The notes under the pieces were generated by a model. That model did no database searches, was not told where the DNA came from, and was given only the letters and a program-made list of their open reading frames with translations. Of a DNA stretch of 64,000 nt, positions 15,601-24,729 are shown piece after piece. Positions within the stretch are counted from its first letter, which is position 1. The number at the start of each line of letters is the position of its first letter. The DNA comes from Flavihumibacter profundi (GTDB lineage: Bacteria > Bacteroidota > Bacteroidia > Chitinophagales > Chitinophagaceae), in assembly GCF_020076305.1 (NCBI RefSeq), contig NZ_JAIQXE010000003.1, positions 1-64,000 of the forward strand, written 5' to 3'. Position numbers and translations under genes: made by a program.

Positions 15601-15990
15601 TTATTCAATTACCACCAAACCGTCAATCCTGGCGAAATGCTTCCAGTTCAATGTGGCAGGCGGAATCTGAAATTGTACCGCAGTAGCTGCAATAAAAAGA
15701 TCAGGAATGTCAATTTGTTTCCTTTTACGTTTTAACTCTTTATTTATGTCAACTGCTTTATCTACTGTTTTTTCGTCAAAAGGAAATACAGTTATTCTTT
15801 GCAGGACACTGTCCCAAAATGTCAATTGACTTGTGGTAGCTCCGGAGTAAATTTCAAACTTTGATATAACGGAAATGGCAAATTCATATTCTTGCCGAAC
15901 CAATGCCATCCATGCTGAATTTGCTTTGTTTGTCTTGCGGTAAAAATCAATTAGAATTGAGGTATCAACCAATATCAATTTGTCCGCCAT
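15601..15990 (-). CDS. VapC-type PIN-domain toxin (ribonuclease)
   Basis: 129 residues with the acidic residues of PIN nucleases in place: D9 (LVDTS), E46 (SKFEIYSG), and D94 plus D97 in IDIPDLFIAATA. Type II toxins of this kind cleave tRNA or rRNA with Mg2+. It overlaps the end of the upstream antitoxin gene by 16 bases, the usual VapBC arrangement, and both lie on the minus strand between two unrelated genes. Likely autoregulated by the antitoxin complex; no operator was identified. Confidence 0.85.
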   Translation of the reverse strand: MADKLILVDTSILIDFYRKTNKANSAWMALVRQEYEFAISVISKFEIYSGATTSQLTFWDSVLQRITVFPFDEKTVDKAVDINKELKRKRKQIDIPDLFIAATAVQFQIPPATLNWKHFARIDGLVVIE

Positions 15991-16202
15991 TGGCTGATTG
16001 CTTTTCTATTACTTTCAATAATCTCTAATTGCTTTTCCGTTGCTACCGGCCCATTCATAAGTATAGTCTCTAAATCAGCTTTAGATTTATTAACTTTTCT
16101 TTTCTTGCCAATTTCGGCCTTAAGTAGCTTTAACTGACCAGCTGGCAGCGTCTTTACAATTTCGAGTAGTTGTTCGAATTCTATGTCTACCTGTACCTGC
16201 AT
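15975..16202 (-). CDS. Antitoxin of the PIN-type pair
   Basis: 75 residues directly upstream of and overlapping the PIN gene, which is the main evidence for its role. The N-terminal half (VDIEFEQLLEIVKTLPAGQL) is helical and resembles small Bacteroidota antitoxins or CopG/AbrB-like partners. The C-terminal half is basic then polar, as expected for a toxin-wrapping tail (ETILMNGPVATEKQLEIIES). The DNA-binding type cannot be decided from sequence alone. Confidence 0.7.
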   Translation of the reverse strand: MQVQVDIEFEQLLEIVKTLPAGQLKLLKAEIGKKRKVNKSKADLETILMNGPVATEKQLEIIESNRKAISQWRTN

Positions 16203-16264
16203 ACAGTAAATTTAATGAAGTTTTCCCGATCCGCAAACTGCCGGAAACGTAACGCAGATCGTGA

Positions 16265-16462
16265 TGTAAGCCTCCCCTAAAACTGGACTTAAAAATTAAA
16301 TTTCTTTTCGCCGGTGTACAACAGTTGGCAGAAAAATGTGGCACAACGAAAAATTATATCTCCCGTATTGAAAACGACGCAAGTGATATCAGGCTATCCA
16401 CATTAATGCGCATTATCAATGAAGGCCTGGGGGCGAAACTGGAGCTGCTGGTGCATGTATAA
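16265..16462 (+). pseudogene. Truncated HigA/XRE-type antitoxin remnant
   Basis: An open plus-strand frame without an ATG at its start reads LFAGVQQLAEKCGTTKNYIS, then RIENDASDIRLSTLMRIINE and GLGAKLELLVHV, ending TAA at 16460. This is the helix-turn-helix of an XRE/HigA-like regulator: QLAEKCGTTKNYISRIEND is recognition-helix sequence, and LSTLMRII-EGLGAKLEL is typical of antitoxin C-termini. The first helix and start are missing, and no HigB-type toxin remains upstream. It converges with the DUF3347 gene and lies next to the PIN pair, so this spot has held more than one toxin-antitoxin unit. Confidence 0.6.
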
Positions 16463-16474
16463 AGAACACAATAA

Positions 16475-16927
16475 TTATTTTGGACGGAGGGTCTCTACTA
16501 TACTGCCACAAGGCGGCATCGCATTCCCGTAATAAGGATTCCTGATCACCGACTCCTTGCTGAGCCAGCTGGCACCCCTGCCGTTATTGTACTTCTGGCA
16601 ATGCAGGTAATACAGCGTTGTGTGTATTTTGGAAGCTCTCACCTGCATATACATATCGGCCGACAGGCTTGCAAAAGCGGCCCGCTGTTTTTCGAGGTCC
16701 TTTGTTGCTGCGATGGTTTTGATATCCATTGCCAGGTTGTCCATCTTAGGGGATTGCAGGATTTTTAACAGCAGCCCTGCTTCCTTTGCAGCAGCAGTTG
16801 CATCTGATTTTACCAGCGCATCTTTCACCTTCATATACTGGTCAATCACCTGCATCACCGGGTCTTTTTCCTGCGCATGTGTTACTGCTGAAAAAAGCAG
16901 CGTCGCAATGATGAGATAAATTTTCAT
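16475..16927 (-). CDS. DUF3347 secreted protein
   Basis: 150 residues: signal peptide (MKIYLIIATLLFSAVTHAQ), helical body with QVIDQYMKVKDALVKSD, and a C-terminal metal-site-like part with C near IHTTLYYLHC and WLSKESVIRNPYYG..MPPCG. The fold matches DUF3347, found at the C-terminus of CusB-type adaptors and as free proteins in copper loci. It resembles the C-terminal half of the lipoprotein at 30428-31069 (IRNPFYGSEMPGCG), so the window has two paralogues 14 kb apart. It probably binds Cu/Ag in the periplasm. This copy stands alone. Confidence 0.8.
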   Translation of the reverse strand: MKIYLIIATLLFSAVTHAQEKDPVMQVIDQYMKVKDALVKSDATAAAKEAGLLLKILQSPKMDNLAMDIKTIAATKDLEKQRAAFASLSADMYMQVRASKIHTTLYYLHCQKYNNGRGASWLSKESVIRNPYYGNAMPPCGSIVETLRPK

Positions 16928-16973
16928 GGCCTTATATTTTTAATGTGGCGTTTCATAGCTGTCATCAACCTGT

Positions 16974-19385
16974 TTAGTAGCTGATGGTAAATTCCTGCTC
17001 ATTACCTGTATAATCAAAAACAATGCGCAGGTATTGATTCAATGGGTCCCAGTAAGAAAAATCGCCTTTAAACCCTGACCGCTCTTCGTATTTATTCTGG
17101 TAAGGCACCAGCAGTCCATCGAGTTTCACAGAAGAAGGACGGCCTTCAAATCCCACTATTTCCAGTACCACCCTTTTTTTCACCACCTGGCCTTTATAAC
17201 GCCGATGGCCGCTTTTTACGGTGATGACCGGGCCATTTCCTGTTTCCCGCGATTGGAAAAAAATACGTTCATAGTTGTCTGTCAGTAATGCATTGGGATC
17301 GGCGCCATCATCATCATACATCATGAATTCAGACGACCCGGGGCCAATGTAATGTTTCACCCTTAAATACCTGGTCTTGTAGTCGGCAGTATTTTTCAGC
17401 CCGGGGCGCGTGGGTACGAAAGACCCTGCTTTCACATACACCGGGATCCTGTCGGCATATGTTTTTTCTTCTACCCATTGGCCGCCCTGCTGCCTGCGGT
17501 TCGTAAAGAAATCATACCAGTCCCCTTTCGGTAAATACAACCGGCGGGAACTGGCGCCTTTTTCCAGCACGGGCGCAACCAGCAGTTCATCCCCCCACAT
17601 ATACTGGTCAACGGCTTTGGCCAGGTTGCTGTCGGTATAGCTGTAATAATTCATGGGCCTGACCAGCGGTTTGCCAAACTGCGTTTGTTCATAGGCGAGG
17701 GTATAGTTATACGGCAGTAAATCGTAACGGAGGGTTACGGCTTTCAGCGCAATGGCTTTTACGCTATCGGGCCAGAGTGCGGGTTCTGAAGGGATGCTGA
17801 TGGCGCCGGGGTCAATGGCGCCTACATTGGTACCATGCGGCCTGAATATGGGTGTGAACACCGCGAACTGCAGCCAGCGTGTATACAGTTCTGCATCATT
17901 ATCGCCGCCCGCGAATCCGCCTGCATCCGAATGGATGTACGGCACGCCGCTGATGCTCATGCCCTGCAGCAAAGGCAACTGCGCCCGGAAGCCGCTCCAG
18001 CTGCGGCTTACATCGCCGGTCCACGGGAAGATGCCATATCGCGCACTGCCTGCATAACCCGCGCGGTTCAAATAAAAGAGCCGTGTTTTGGGATACAGTG
18101 ATTTGTATTTTTCTGCCAGCATCTTGCTCCAGTAATAACCATAGAGGTTGTGCACCAGGTCGGCCGGCACCAGTTTTTTCAGTCCGAGGTCGCGGGTATT
18201 GTGGTACAGGTTGGCCGGGTGTTTTTCAGGTTCACCCAGGTCGCCCCACCAACCGGCAACACCCAATTTAATTTGTGCCTGGTACTTGCCCCAGAACCAT
18301 TCGCGCGCATCTTTACGGAACAGGTCTATCAAACCGCCGCGACCGAAATAAAAATTGGTGAGTGTGTATGGCCTGCCGGCGCTGTCCACTGCCAGGTAGG
18401 GTTTCGACGCGGTATAATTTTTCGTGCCTTCTAAAACAAAAGGCTCGGTCACTAAAATGGTTTTGATGTTTTTTGCTTTCAGGCTATCGATCATGCCTTT
18501 GGGGTCGGGCCATTTGGTTTTGTTCACCCAGTCCAGGTTACCCAGGGTACCCTTGATGCTGTCGCCAAACCAGAACAGGTCGAGGATCACTGCATCCACC
18601 GGGAATTTTTCTGCCTGCATTTTCGCGAGGGTTTCCTCTACCTGCTGCTGGCTGCTATAGCCGAAGCGGCTCATGAAGTTGCCCAGGGCCCAGCGCGGAG
18701 GCAGGGGCTGGTGGCCGGTGAGCCCGCTGAAGGCCCGCACCTGTTCATCCATATTAGCGCCGATAATTACATACACATTCAGCTCGCCGCCGCTAAAGCC
18801 GGCTTCAAAAACAGCCGGGTCGGATTTACCGATATCAGCGTAGCCTTTCGAGGGATTGTCAAAAAACAGCGCATAGCCACGCGAGCTCAAAAAGAAGGGC
18901 ACTGAAAAATTCAGGGCATCGGCGCCTTCGCTGTAGCCGTACCAGGGATTGTTATATAACGGAAAACTATACCCGCGCCGGTCCATGCTGATGGCCCTTT
19001 CACCGCCACCGTAAATCCTTTCACCGGTATGCAGGCCGATCCGGAAACCGGCTTCCGCGCTATCGGCAAAAAAGCCCAGCCGGAGGGTATCCTGCACATT
19101 ACCGAAATGCAGCAGCAACAATCCGGCGCTGCTGTCATGCTGCAAGTGCCAATCCCCCACCTGCAAATTGCCTGCCTGCCGGTTTACCGCAAAAGCTTTG
19201 GGTTTGGCAATCACCGCATCACTGAACAAATAGTTCTGCCAGTCACCCGCCGGGCGAAAACTGATGCGCAGTATTTTATCGGAATATTGCTGCAGGCTCC
19301 AGCTACCACCATGGGTGCGTGTGCTATACTGGGCGTTTGCTGAGGTTGCCAGCAAAAAAAAGAAAGCCGTAATGATTTGTCGCAT
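16974..19385 (-). CDS. Secreted GH31 family alpha-glucosidase/xylosidase
   Basis: About 803 residues. ATG 19385 is preferred over a GTG four codons upstream: it is preceded by an AGGGTG element and begins a clean signal peptide (MRQIITAFFFLLATSANAQ). Domains: N-terminal beta-sandwich (DUF4968-like, about 25-215), TIM barrel (about 225-570) with the nucleophile Asp in WWGDLGEPE (about residue 382), proximal and distal C-terminal beta domains with a DUF5110-like end. GH31 enzymes release alpha-linked glucose, xylose or galactose by retention. Periplasmic. The next genes on the same strand are LolA-like and unrelated in function. Confidence 0.9.
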   Translation of the reverse strand: MRQIITAFFFLLATSANAQYSTRTHGGSWSLQQYSDKILRISFRPAGDWQNYLFSDAVIAKPKAFAVNRQAGNLQVGDWHLQHDSSAGLLLLHFGNVQDTLRLGFFADSAEAGFRIGLHTGERIYGGGERAISMDRRGYSFPLYNNPWYGYSEGADALNFSVPFFLSSRGYALFFDNPSKGYADIGKSDPAVFEAGFSGGELNVYVIIGANMDEQVRAFSGLTGHQPLPPRWALGNFMSRFGYSSQQQVEETLAKMQAEKFPVDAVILDLFWFGDSIKGTLGNLDWVNKTKWPDPKGMIDSLKAKNIKTILVTEPFVLEGTKNYTASKPYLAVDSAGRPYTLTNFYFGRGGLIDLFRKDAREWFWGKYQAQIKLGVAGWWGDLGEPEKHPANLYHNTRDLGLKKLVPADLVHNLYGYYWSKMLAEKYKSLYPKTRLFYLNRAGYAGSARYGIFPWTGDVSRSWSGFRAQLPLLQGMSISGVPYIHSDAGGFAGGDNDAELYTRWLQFAVFTPIFRPHGTNVGAIDPGAISIPSEPALWPDSVKAIALKAVTLRYDLLPYNYTLAYEQTQFGKPLVRPMNYYSYTDSNLAKAVDQYMWGDELLVAPVLEKGASSRRLYLPKGDWYDFFTNRRQQGGQWVEEKTYADRIPVYVKAGSFVPTRPGLKNTADYKTRYLRVKHYIGPGSSEFMMYDDDGADPNALLTDNYERIFFQSRETGNGPVITVKSGHRRYKGQVVKKRVVLEIVGFEGRPSSVKLDGLLVPYQNKYEERSGFKGDFSYWDPLNQYLRIVFDYTGNEQEFTISY

Positions 19386-19430
19386 AGGTGTAATCACCCT
19401 TTAAAATACGACAAAACATCCGGCCTTCCA

Positions 19431-19450
19431 TCCGGCGGTGCATTGCCGGA
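19431..19450 (-). terminator. Hairpin between LolA-like and GH31 genes
   Basis: TCCGGC-N8-GCCGGA forms a six-pair GC-rich stem just after the stop of the LolA-like gene, with a third GGCCGGAT and TTTTG about 10-15 bases further on the minus strand. It may end most transcripts from the LolA-like pair or attenuate readthrough into GH31. Confidence 0.35.
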
Positions 19451-19466
19451 CTAAGTATTGTATATA

Positions 19467-20189
19467 TTAATTCGATGGTTTGAAAGTGCTGTCAGCAACG
19501 GGTTTGTTGATCTCCACTTTTTTCAGGACCATATCAGCGGTCATACCGGGACCCAGGGGAACGGAAACAGCCATGGGGATTAACAATCCTTCCGGTATTT
19601 TCTGGTAATTACTGAAAGCAGTGGTCAGTTCCATCTCCTGCCCATTGATGCTTTGTTTGGTAACAGATTTCACCAGGTAATATGATTTGGGATCGATATA
19701 GTAGGTATCGACTTTTCCGCTTTTGAAAGTGATCTTCAGTTTAAAGCATGCAACGCCATCAACATCTTCCGTACCCAGCAATTCAACGGCATGACCCTTG
19801 GTTTTGTAATCCACCAGTGCACCCTGCACATCCAGTTGGTCGGCACCCAGTTTCACCATTTCAGGGGTGGCTGGTTCAGCTTTTGTCTGGCCCTGGAAAG
19901 GCAGGTAAGTCCAACCCTCTGTTGGCGTAATGATCGTGTAACCCGTCATACCCATAACAGAAATATCCTGGCGTGTGCCCTTACCAAGGACAGCTGTAGA
20001 TACTACCGATACATCAGCACCCTGCACCTGGAAGCCACCTTCGGTAATAACGGTAGTCACTTTTTTCCAGTTGTCTTTCCCGCCAATTGCTGCGATGTAT
20101 TTATCCACCACCTCATCTGCAGTTTGAGCGAAGCTGGTTACTGCACCCAATATAGCGGCGCTCAAAAATGCAAGTTTCATTGTTTTCAT
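19467..20189 (-). CDS. LolA-like (outer membrane lipoprotein-sorting type) secreted protein
   Basis: 240 residues from ATG 20189; the open frame extends 57 codons upstream into the previous gene but without a signal peptide. MKTMKLAFLSAAILGAVTSFAQ is the export signal. The mature protein begins TADEVVDKYIAAIGGKDNW, the usual start of LolA/LppX-like half-barrels that carry lipids or lipoproteins. The end KPVADSTFKPSN is also typical. It follows a close paralogue on the same strand; both begin with the same motif. Lipid cargo is unknown. Confidence 0.8.
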   Translation of the reverse strand: MKTMKLAFLSAAILGAVTSFAQTADEVVDKYIAAIGGKDNWKKVTTVITEGGFQVQGADVSVVSTAVLGKGTRQDISVMGMTGYTIITPTEGWTYLPFQGQTKAEPATPEMVKLGADQLDVQGALVDYKTKGHAVELLGTEDVDGVACFKLKITFKSGKVDTYYIDPKSYYLVKSVTKQSINGQEMELTTAFSNYQKIPEGLLIPMAVSVPLGPGMTADMVLKKVEINKPVADSTFKPSN

Positions 20190-20223
20190 TTTCCCTGTAT
20201 TTGTTATTTGATAGTGTGTGTGT

Positions 20224-21009
20224 TTATTCAGCCTTGTATTTTTTGGGGTCAACCGGTTTGTTGACTTCGATCTTTTCCATGATGGTACTACCGCCCATGC
20301 CAACACGCTTAACGGCGAAGGGGAAAATATAGCCATCGTCAGTTTTCTGGAAATCGGCATAATCGGTTGTCTGCATCATATCGCCCTGGGGCGCACCCTG
20401 GCCCTGGCCACCGCCTGGAGGACCACCGCCACCAGGTGCTCCACCGCCTCCACGGCCCATCATACCACCACCTTTGCGCTGGTCGCGTACAATATAATAG
20501 CTGCTGGCATCAATAAAGTAAATGATATCGCTGCCCGTATTCAGGGTTAGCTTGATTTTATAGGCTTCTTTTCCGTTCACGGTATCCTTCCCGAGCAGTT
20601 CGGCTTTATGACCTTTAGCCGCATAATTCGACAGCGGCCCGGAGAGGTCCAGTTCAGCCTGCATGGTTTTCAACCTCTCTTCGGGTATTGGTTCAAACTT
20701 GCCCTGGGAGCGTGGGCTCGCAGCCCAGCCACCTTTGTCGGTCACGACCATGGTCATGCTGCCCATGCCGAAATTGATTTCAGTGCGCAGCAGTTCCTTA
20801 TTCACTTTGGTAATATCAGAAGTAACTTCATTACCGTTCTGCATCACCGATACCCCTTCCATATGTACCGATTTGATGCTGGCCAGTTTATCCCGGCCAC
20901 CCATGGCGGCTTCGTATTTGGCCACAATTTCATCAACTGTCTGGGCCTGCACCGTTAAAAGGGTAAGCGAAAAGCAGGTTACGAAAATGATGGCCACTAT
21001 TTTAGGCAT
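20224..21009 (-). CDS. LolA-like secreted protein with Gly-rich insert
   Basis: 261 residues, paralogue of the next gene downstream: signal peptide (MPKIVAIIFVTCFSLTLLTVQA), then TVDEIVAKYEAAMGGRDKL, body and KVEINKPVDPKKYKAE end. It differs by a 30-residue Gly/Pro-rich loop (MMGRGGGGAPGGGGPPGGGQ, about residues 183-202 and on) between two strands of the half-barrel, encoded by simple-sequence DNA. The loop is probably flexible and surface-exposed. The gap to the downstream paralogue is 34 bases, so one transcript is likely. Confidence 0.8.
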   Translation of the reverse strand: MPKIVAIIFVTCFSLTLLTVQAQTVDEIVAKYEAAMGGRDKLASIKSVHMEGVSVMQNGNEVTSDITKVNKELLRTEINFGMGSMTMVVTDKGGWAASPRSQGKFEPIPEERLKTMQAELDLSGPLSNYAAKGHKAELLGKDTVNGKEAYKIKLTLNTGSDIIYFIDASSYYIVRDQRKGGGMMGRGGGGAPGGGGPPGGGQGQGAPQGDMMQTTDYADFQKTDDGYIFPFAVKRVGMGGSTIMEKIEVNKPVDPKKYKAE

Positions 21010-21028
21010 CCTGAAAAAGTTTAGTTCC

Positions 21029-21036
21029 CAAATTTA
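21029..21036 (-). promoter_or_regulatory. Bacteroidota-type -7 element upstream of the LolA-like pair
   Basis: TAAATTTG on the minus strand matches the TAnnTTTG -7 consensus and lies about 20 bases before the ATG at 21009. No good -33 TTG is seen at the usual distance, so the call rests on the -7 box alone. Confidence 0.35.
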
Positions 21037-21126
21037 GCGGGAATTTATCCTATTAGTTGACCGTTTAACCAATTCCTTACAGGCGCAGGCTTATTTTAGG
21101 AATAGTTTAGGGTAGTTGGGTAGTAC

Positions 21127-21489
21127 TCAGGCCTGTTTTGCGGGGGAACCCAGGAAAACATCCCTGTCGCGGAGGAAAGTGGCCACCCAAACCAGGGCAA
21201 TAGGTGTTAAGGCATTGAAACTAGTGCCGTGTGACAATTCAGTCCCCATGGCCCCTGCAAAATAGCAGGATAAAAGCAGGAACCCGATCCGGTTGGTGCG
21301 GGGGATAAGGAATAAAATGGCAAACCCGATTTCCATCAGTCCCAGTATAACCCGGTATTGACCTACCCCAAAACCGCTGAGGACCCTATTCACTTCTTCG
21401 CCGCCCATGAGTTTTATGATCCCGCTGAATATGACCAGGGCAGCTGCAAGAAAAGGAAGCCCTGTTGTGATGATTTTCATTGCTTTCAT
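21127..21489 (-). CDS. DoxX family membrane protein
   Basis: 120 residues with four helices (LPFLAAALVIFSGIIKLMG; YRVILGLMEIGFAILFLIP; IGFLLLSCYFAGAMGTEL; ALTPIALVWVATFL), the layout of DoxX-like proteins, including G..K in the first helix and E in the second. DoxX proteins are inner-membrane proteins linked to redox homeostasis. It is the last gene of the metal-efflux operon, 24 bases after the ATPase stop; its part in metal handling is inference. Confidence 0.8.
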   Translation of the reverse strand: MKAMKIITTGLPFLAAALVIFSGIIKLMGGEEVNRVLSGFGVGQYRVILGLMEIGFAILFLIPRTNRIGFLLLSCYFAGAMGTELSHGTSFNALTPIALVWVATFLRDRDVFLGSPAKQA

Positions 21490-21513
21490 TGCTTTGACTT
21501 TTGTGGTATAAAC

Positions 21514-23511
21514 CTACTTCATTTTTAAAAGACTGGCATTAACCGCAACCACCACTGTACTCACCGTCATTAATATTGCCCCGGCAGCCGGGCTCAGGAG
21601 GATGCCCATATTATACAAGACGCCCGCAGCCAGGGGCAGGGCCACGGCATTGTACCCGGTGGCCCAGATTAAATTCTGGATCATCTTGCGATGGGTAGCT
21701 TTACCAAACCGGATCAGGGACACCACATCTTTCGGGTTGCTGTTCACCAGAACAATGCCGGCGGTTTCAGCAGCAATATCAGAACCGGATCCAACTGCAA
21801 TTCCAACATCGGCCTGGGCCAGGGCGGGCGCATCATTTACCCCATCGCCGGTCATCGCCACAAATTCGCCCCTCGCCTGTAATTCTTTTATTTTATCCAG
21901 TTTCTGGTGGGGTAACACACCGGCAAAAAAACTGTCCATGCCCAGTTGCTTTGCCACGGATGCAGCTACCTGCGGGTTGTCGCCCGTCAATAACACTGAT
22001 TTGATCTTCTCTTTTTGCAGTGCCTGGATAGCTATTGCTGATTCCGGCCTGATGGTATCCGATAAAGCAATTGATCCGGCTAATGCTTCATCCACCAGCA
22101 CATAAACAATGGTTGCCGTGGGGTCGGCGGGGGTACCGGCAGGCTGTGAAAGCTGGTGCGTTTCCAGGTAACCCGGACTAACCACTTTTATTGTTTTGCC
22201 GCTAACCATTGCCGTTACTCCTTCACCGGGTAGGGCCCTGAAATTTTCTACAGGCGGAATAGTTAAGGAAGCTTCTTTTGCTTTATGGCAGATACCGGTG
22301 GCAATGGGATGTTCCGAGTTTTGTTCCAGCGCAGCGGCATATTGTAATACATCGGATACAGACCATTCCCCTACCGGGACGATTGCACTGACTTCAAATT
22401 TTCCTATAGTGAGTGTCCCCGTTTTGTCAAATACCAGGGTGGTGATTTTGCGGGCATTTTCAAACGCGGTGCGGTTCTTAATAAGCAATCCATTTTTAGC
22501 GGATAAAGCCGTTGACTTCGCCACTACCAGCGGAACTGCCAGTCCGAGTGCATGCGGGCAACAGATCACGATAACCGTCACCATCCTTTCAATGGAAAAA
22601 GCGAGGTCCTTTCCTAACATCCACCATACAAAAAATGTAGTTATACCTGCTACCAGCGCAATCAGGGTGAGCCATTTTGCAGCTTTATCGGCCAGCAACT
22701 GTGTTTGGGATTTTGCGTCCTGCGCATCATGCACCAGTTTGATCACCTGCGACAAATAAGAATCTTTCGCACCATGCGATACCGAAACCCTGATGGCGCC
22801 ATTGCCATTGATGGAACCCGCAATGACGGCATCCCCTTTACTCTTCTGAACGGGTAAGGATTCACCCGTTAGCATCGATTCATTCACATAAGTTTCCCCT
22901 TCTGTGATTAAACCATCTGCAGGCATTTTTTCGCCGGGCTTGATGAGGACCAGGTCGCTCACTTTCAGGGTTTCTGTTTTCACTTCCATGATATGGTCAC
23001 CATGCAGCATATGCGCTTCGTTCGGCATCAACTTCACCAGCAATTCCAGTTCGCGGGAAGCGCCGGCGACGGATTTCATTTCAATCCAGTGGCCCAGTAA
23101 CATAATGAGGATCAGCGTGGCCAGTTCCCAGAAAAAATCCATGCCTTGCAGGCCAAACACGGTGGCAACGCTGTAACAATAGGCCACTGAAATGGCAAAG
23201 CCGATAAGGGTCATCATGCCGGGATTCTTCCCTTTCATTTCAGCCGCCCAGCCATTGAGGAAGGGCCAGCCACCATACCCGAAAACAATGGTCGAAAGAG
23301 CCAGCAATACATATTGAGAACCGGGGAAATGGAAAGAGAAATGCAACCAGTGCTGGATCATTTCAGACAAAAGCAAAATGGGAATGGTGAGTATAACGAC
23401 GACATAGAACCGCTTTTTAAGGTCCCCGGCCATCATGGCATGATGGTCATGGCCCGCAGCATGTGTTACATGCTGGTGTTCGTGTTCATGTCCGTGCTCA
23501 TGTTCGTGCAT
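21514..23511 (-). CDS. copB: CopB-type heavy-metal P-type ATPase (CPH motif)
   Basis: 665 residues from ATG 23511; a longer frame upstream encodes no sensible sequence. It starts with a His-rich tail (MHEHEHGHEHEHQH) that probably binds copper or silver. The membrane part has the CPH motif (ICCPHALGLAVPL), diagnostic of CopB-type pumps rather than CPC-type CopA. The P-type core is complete: TGES, DKTGTLT, and GDGVND near the end. It exports Cu or Ag from the cytoplasm using ATP. The start lies 4 bases after the CusB-type adaptor, inside one operon. Confidence 0.9.
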   Translation of the reverse strand: MHEHEHGHEHEHQHVTHAAGHDHHAMMAGDLKKRFYVVVILTIPILLLSEMIQHWLHFSFHFPGSQYVLLALSTIVFGYGGWPFLNGWAAEMKGKNPGMMTLIGFAISVAYCYSVATVFGLQGMDFFWELATLILIMLLGHWIEMKSVAGASRELELLVKLMPNEAHMLHGDHIMEVKTETLKVSDLVLIKPGEKMPADGLITEGETYVNESMLTGESLPVQKSKGDAVIAGSINGNGAIRVSVSHGAKDSYLSQVIKLVHDAQDAKSQTQLLADKAAKWLTLIALVAGITTFFVWWMLGKDLAFSIERMVTVIVICCPHALGLAVPLVVAKSTALSAKNGLLIKNRTAFENARKITTLVFDKTGTLTIGKFEVSAIVPVGEWSVSDVLQYAAALEQNSEHPIATGICHKAKEASLTIPPVENFRALPGEGVTAMVSGKTIKVVSPGYLETHQLSQPAGTPADPTATIVYVLVDEALAGSIALSDTIRPESAIAIQALQKEKIKSVLLTGDNPQVAASVAKQLGMDSFFAGVLPHQKLDKIKELQARGEFVAMTGDGVNDAPALAQADVGIAVGSGSDIAAETAGIVLVNSNPKDVVSLIRFGKATHRKMIQNLIWATGYNAVALPLAAGVLYNMGILLSPAAGAILMTVSTVVVAVNASLLKMK

Positions 23512-23515
23512 GTCT

Positions 23516-24724
23516 TTAGTGTTTATGGTTACCCATATCCATACCACCCATAGCATCACCGCCTTTCTTAAAAACAAATTCACTCTGCAGCAGGTAGGCC
23601 CCGCTGGTAACGACCACATCACCGTCCTGCAACCCCGAAGTTATTTCAATCCGGTCATCAGTTTCCATCCCGGTTTCCACCATTTTCATTTTGTACCTGT
23701 TCTTACCCGACTGCACCCAAACCGTATTCATCATTTCGCTGCGCAATACCGCATCTGAAGGGATTGTAATTGATTTCGATTCCCTGCTTTTAACCAGTAC
23801 AAATGCCGGCATGCCGGGTTTGAGTACGCCATTGGCATTGGGCACGGATACCCGCACCAGGTTAAGCCTGGAGCCCGATACGATTTCAGGGTTCACGAAT
23901 TCAATTTTTCCCTGCCATTGCCTGCCGGGCAGGTCGGGCACCTGCACGATGGCCGTGCCTTTTAAATCAACCGCCGACAGTTGCGCGGCATAGACCTGCG
24001 CTTCTGCCCATAGCGTGGAAAGGTTAGCCAGTTTAAGGATGGTGCTGCCCTCACTGACATACTGCCCTTCTGTTACCGGCAGTTCGGTGATATACCCCGA
24101 GGCCTTACTATAAAATGCCGTGAGCGGGGATGCTTTTTTTGTAGTGGCCAATTCATTCACCTGCGCTTCTGTTAGTCCCCATAGCAACAGTTTGTTTTTT
24201 GCGCTTTGCAGCAAGCGGTTAAAATCTATAACCGCATTGCCCAGGGCTTGTTGTTTTTCCAGTGCAACAATATATTCCTGTTTGGCAGTATTGAGTTCTT
24301 CGCTATAGAGGTCATAGATCCGCTCGCCCTGCTTCACATAATCGCCGGTATTTTTAAAATACAGGTGGTCTATCCGGCCCATGATCCGGGCGTTGATACT
24401 GTTGACTGTTGTTTCATTTGTATTCAGGGTAGCGGTCAGTATAAGCTTGTCGCCGATCATGCCGGTACGCAGGGTATCGGCCTGGATATTCCCCAGCAGG
24501 ACCTGGTCGTCGTTCAGCACTATTTCATCGGCAGCGGAACTGGTTTTTTTCACCACGATTAAATCCATATGGCAAATGGGACAAGTGCCGGGATGATCCT
24601 GCATCACCTGCGGGTGCATGCTGCAGGTATAGTATTCCACTGCCTGCAGGCTGGTTGCTGTTTTGTTTTTACAGGAAACCATTCCGGCTACAACAAAGAG
24701 GATGATAGTTATGATGCTTTTCAT
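23516..24724 (-). CDS. CusB-type periplasmic adaptor with metal-binding head (1)
   Basis: 402 residues from ATG 24724. Lipoprotein signal (FVVAGMVSCKN, Cys near residue 19). An N-terminal heavy-metal-binding domain, YTCSMHPQVMQ then CPICHMDLI, is followed by the barrel-sandwich and beta-barrel domains of RND adaptors (ITELPVTEGQYVSEGSTI, GVLKPGMPAFV). It links the CusA pump and the outer-membrane channel and passes metal to the pump. The end is Met/His-rich (MGGMDMGNHKH). The start lies 5 bases after the stop of the second adaptor. Confidence 0.9.
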   Translation of the reverse strand: MKSIITIILFVVAGMVSCKNKTATSLQAVEYYTCSMHPQVMQDHPGTCPICHMDLIVVKKTSSAADEIVLNDDQVLLGNIQADTLRTGMIGDKLILTATLNTNETTVNSINARIMGRIDHLYFKNTGDYVKQGERIYDLYSEELNTAKQEYIVALEKQQALGNAVIDFNRLLQSAKNKLLLWGLTEAQVNELATTKKASPLTAFYSKASGYITELPVTEGQYVSEGSTILKLANLSTLWAEAQVYAAQLSAVDLKGTAIVQVPDLPGRQWQGKIEFVNPEIVSGSRLNLVRVSVPNANGVLKPGMPAFVLVKSRESKSITIPSDAVLRSEMMNTVWVQSGKNRYKMKMVETGMETDDRIEITSGLQDGDVVVTSGAYLLQSEFVFKKGGDAMGGMDMGNHKH

Positions 24725-24729
24725 GACGC

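Noticed and set aside
23512-23622. Longer N-terminus for the CopB-type ATPase
   Set aside because: It would overlap the adaptor gene by over 100 bases and adds a Cys/Trp-rich, non-family sequence before the natural His-rich start.
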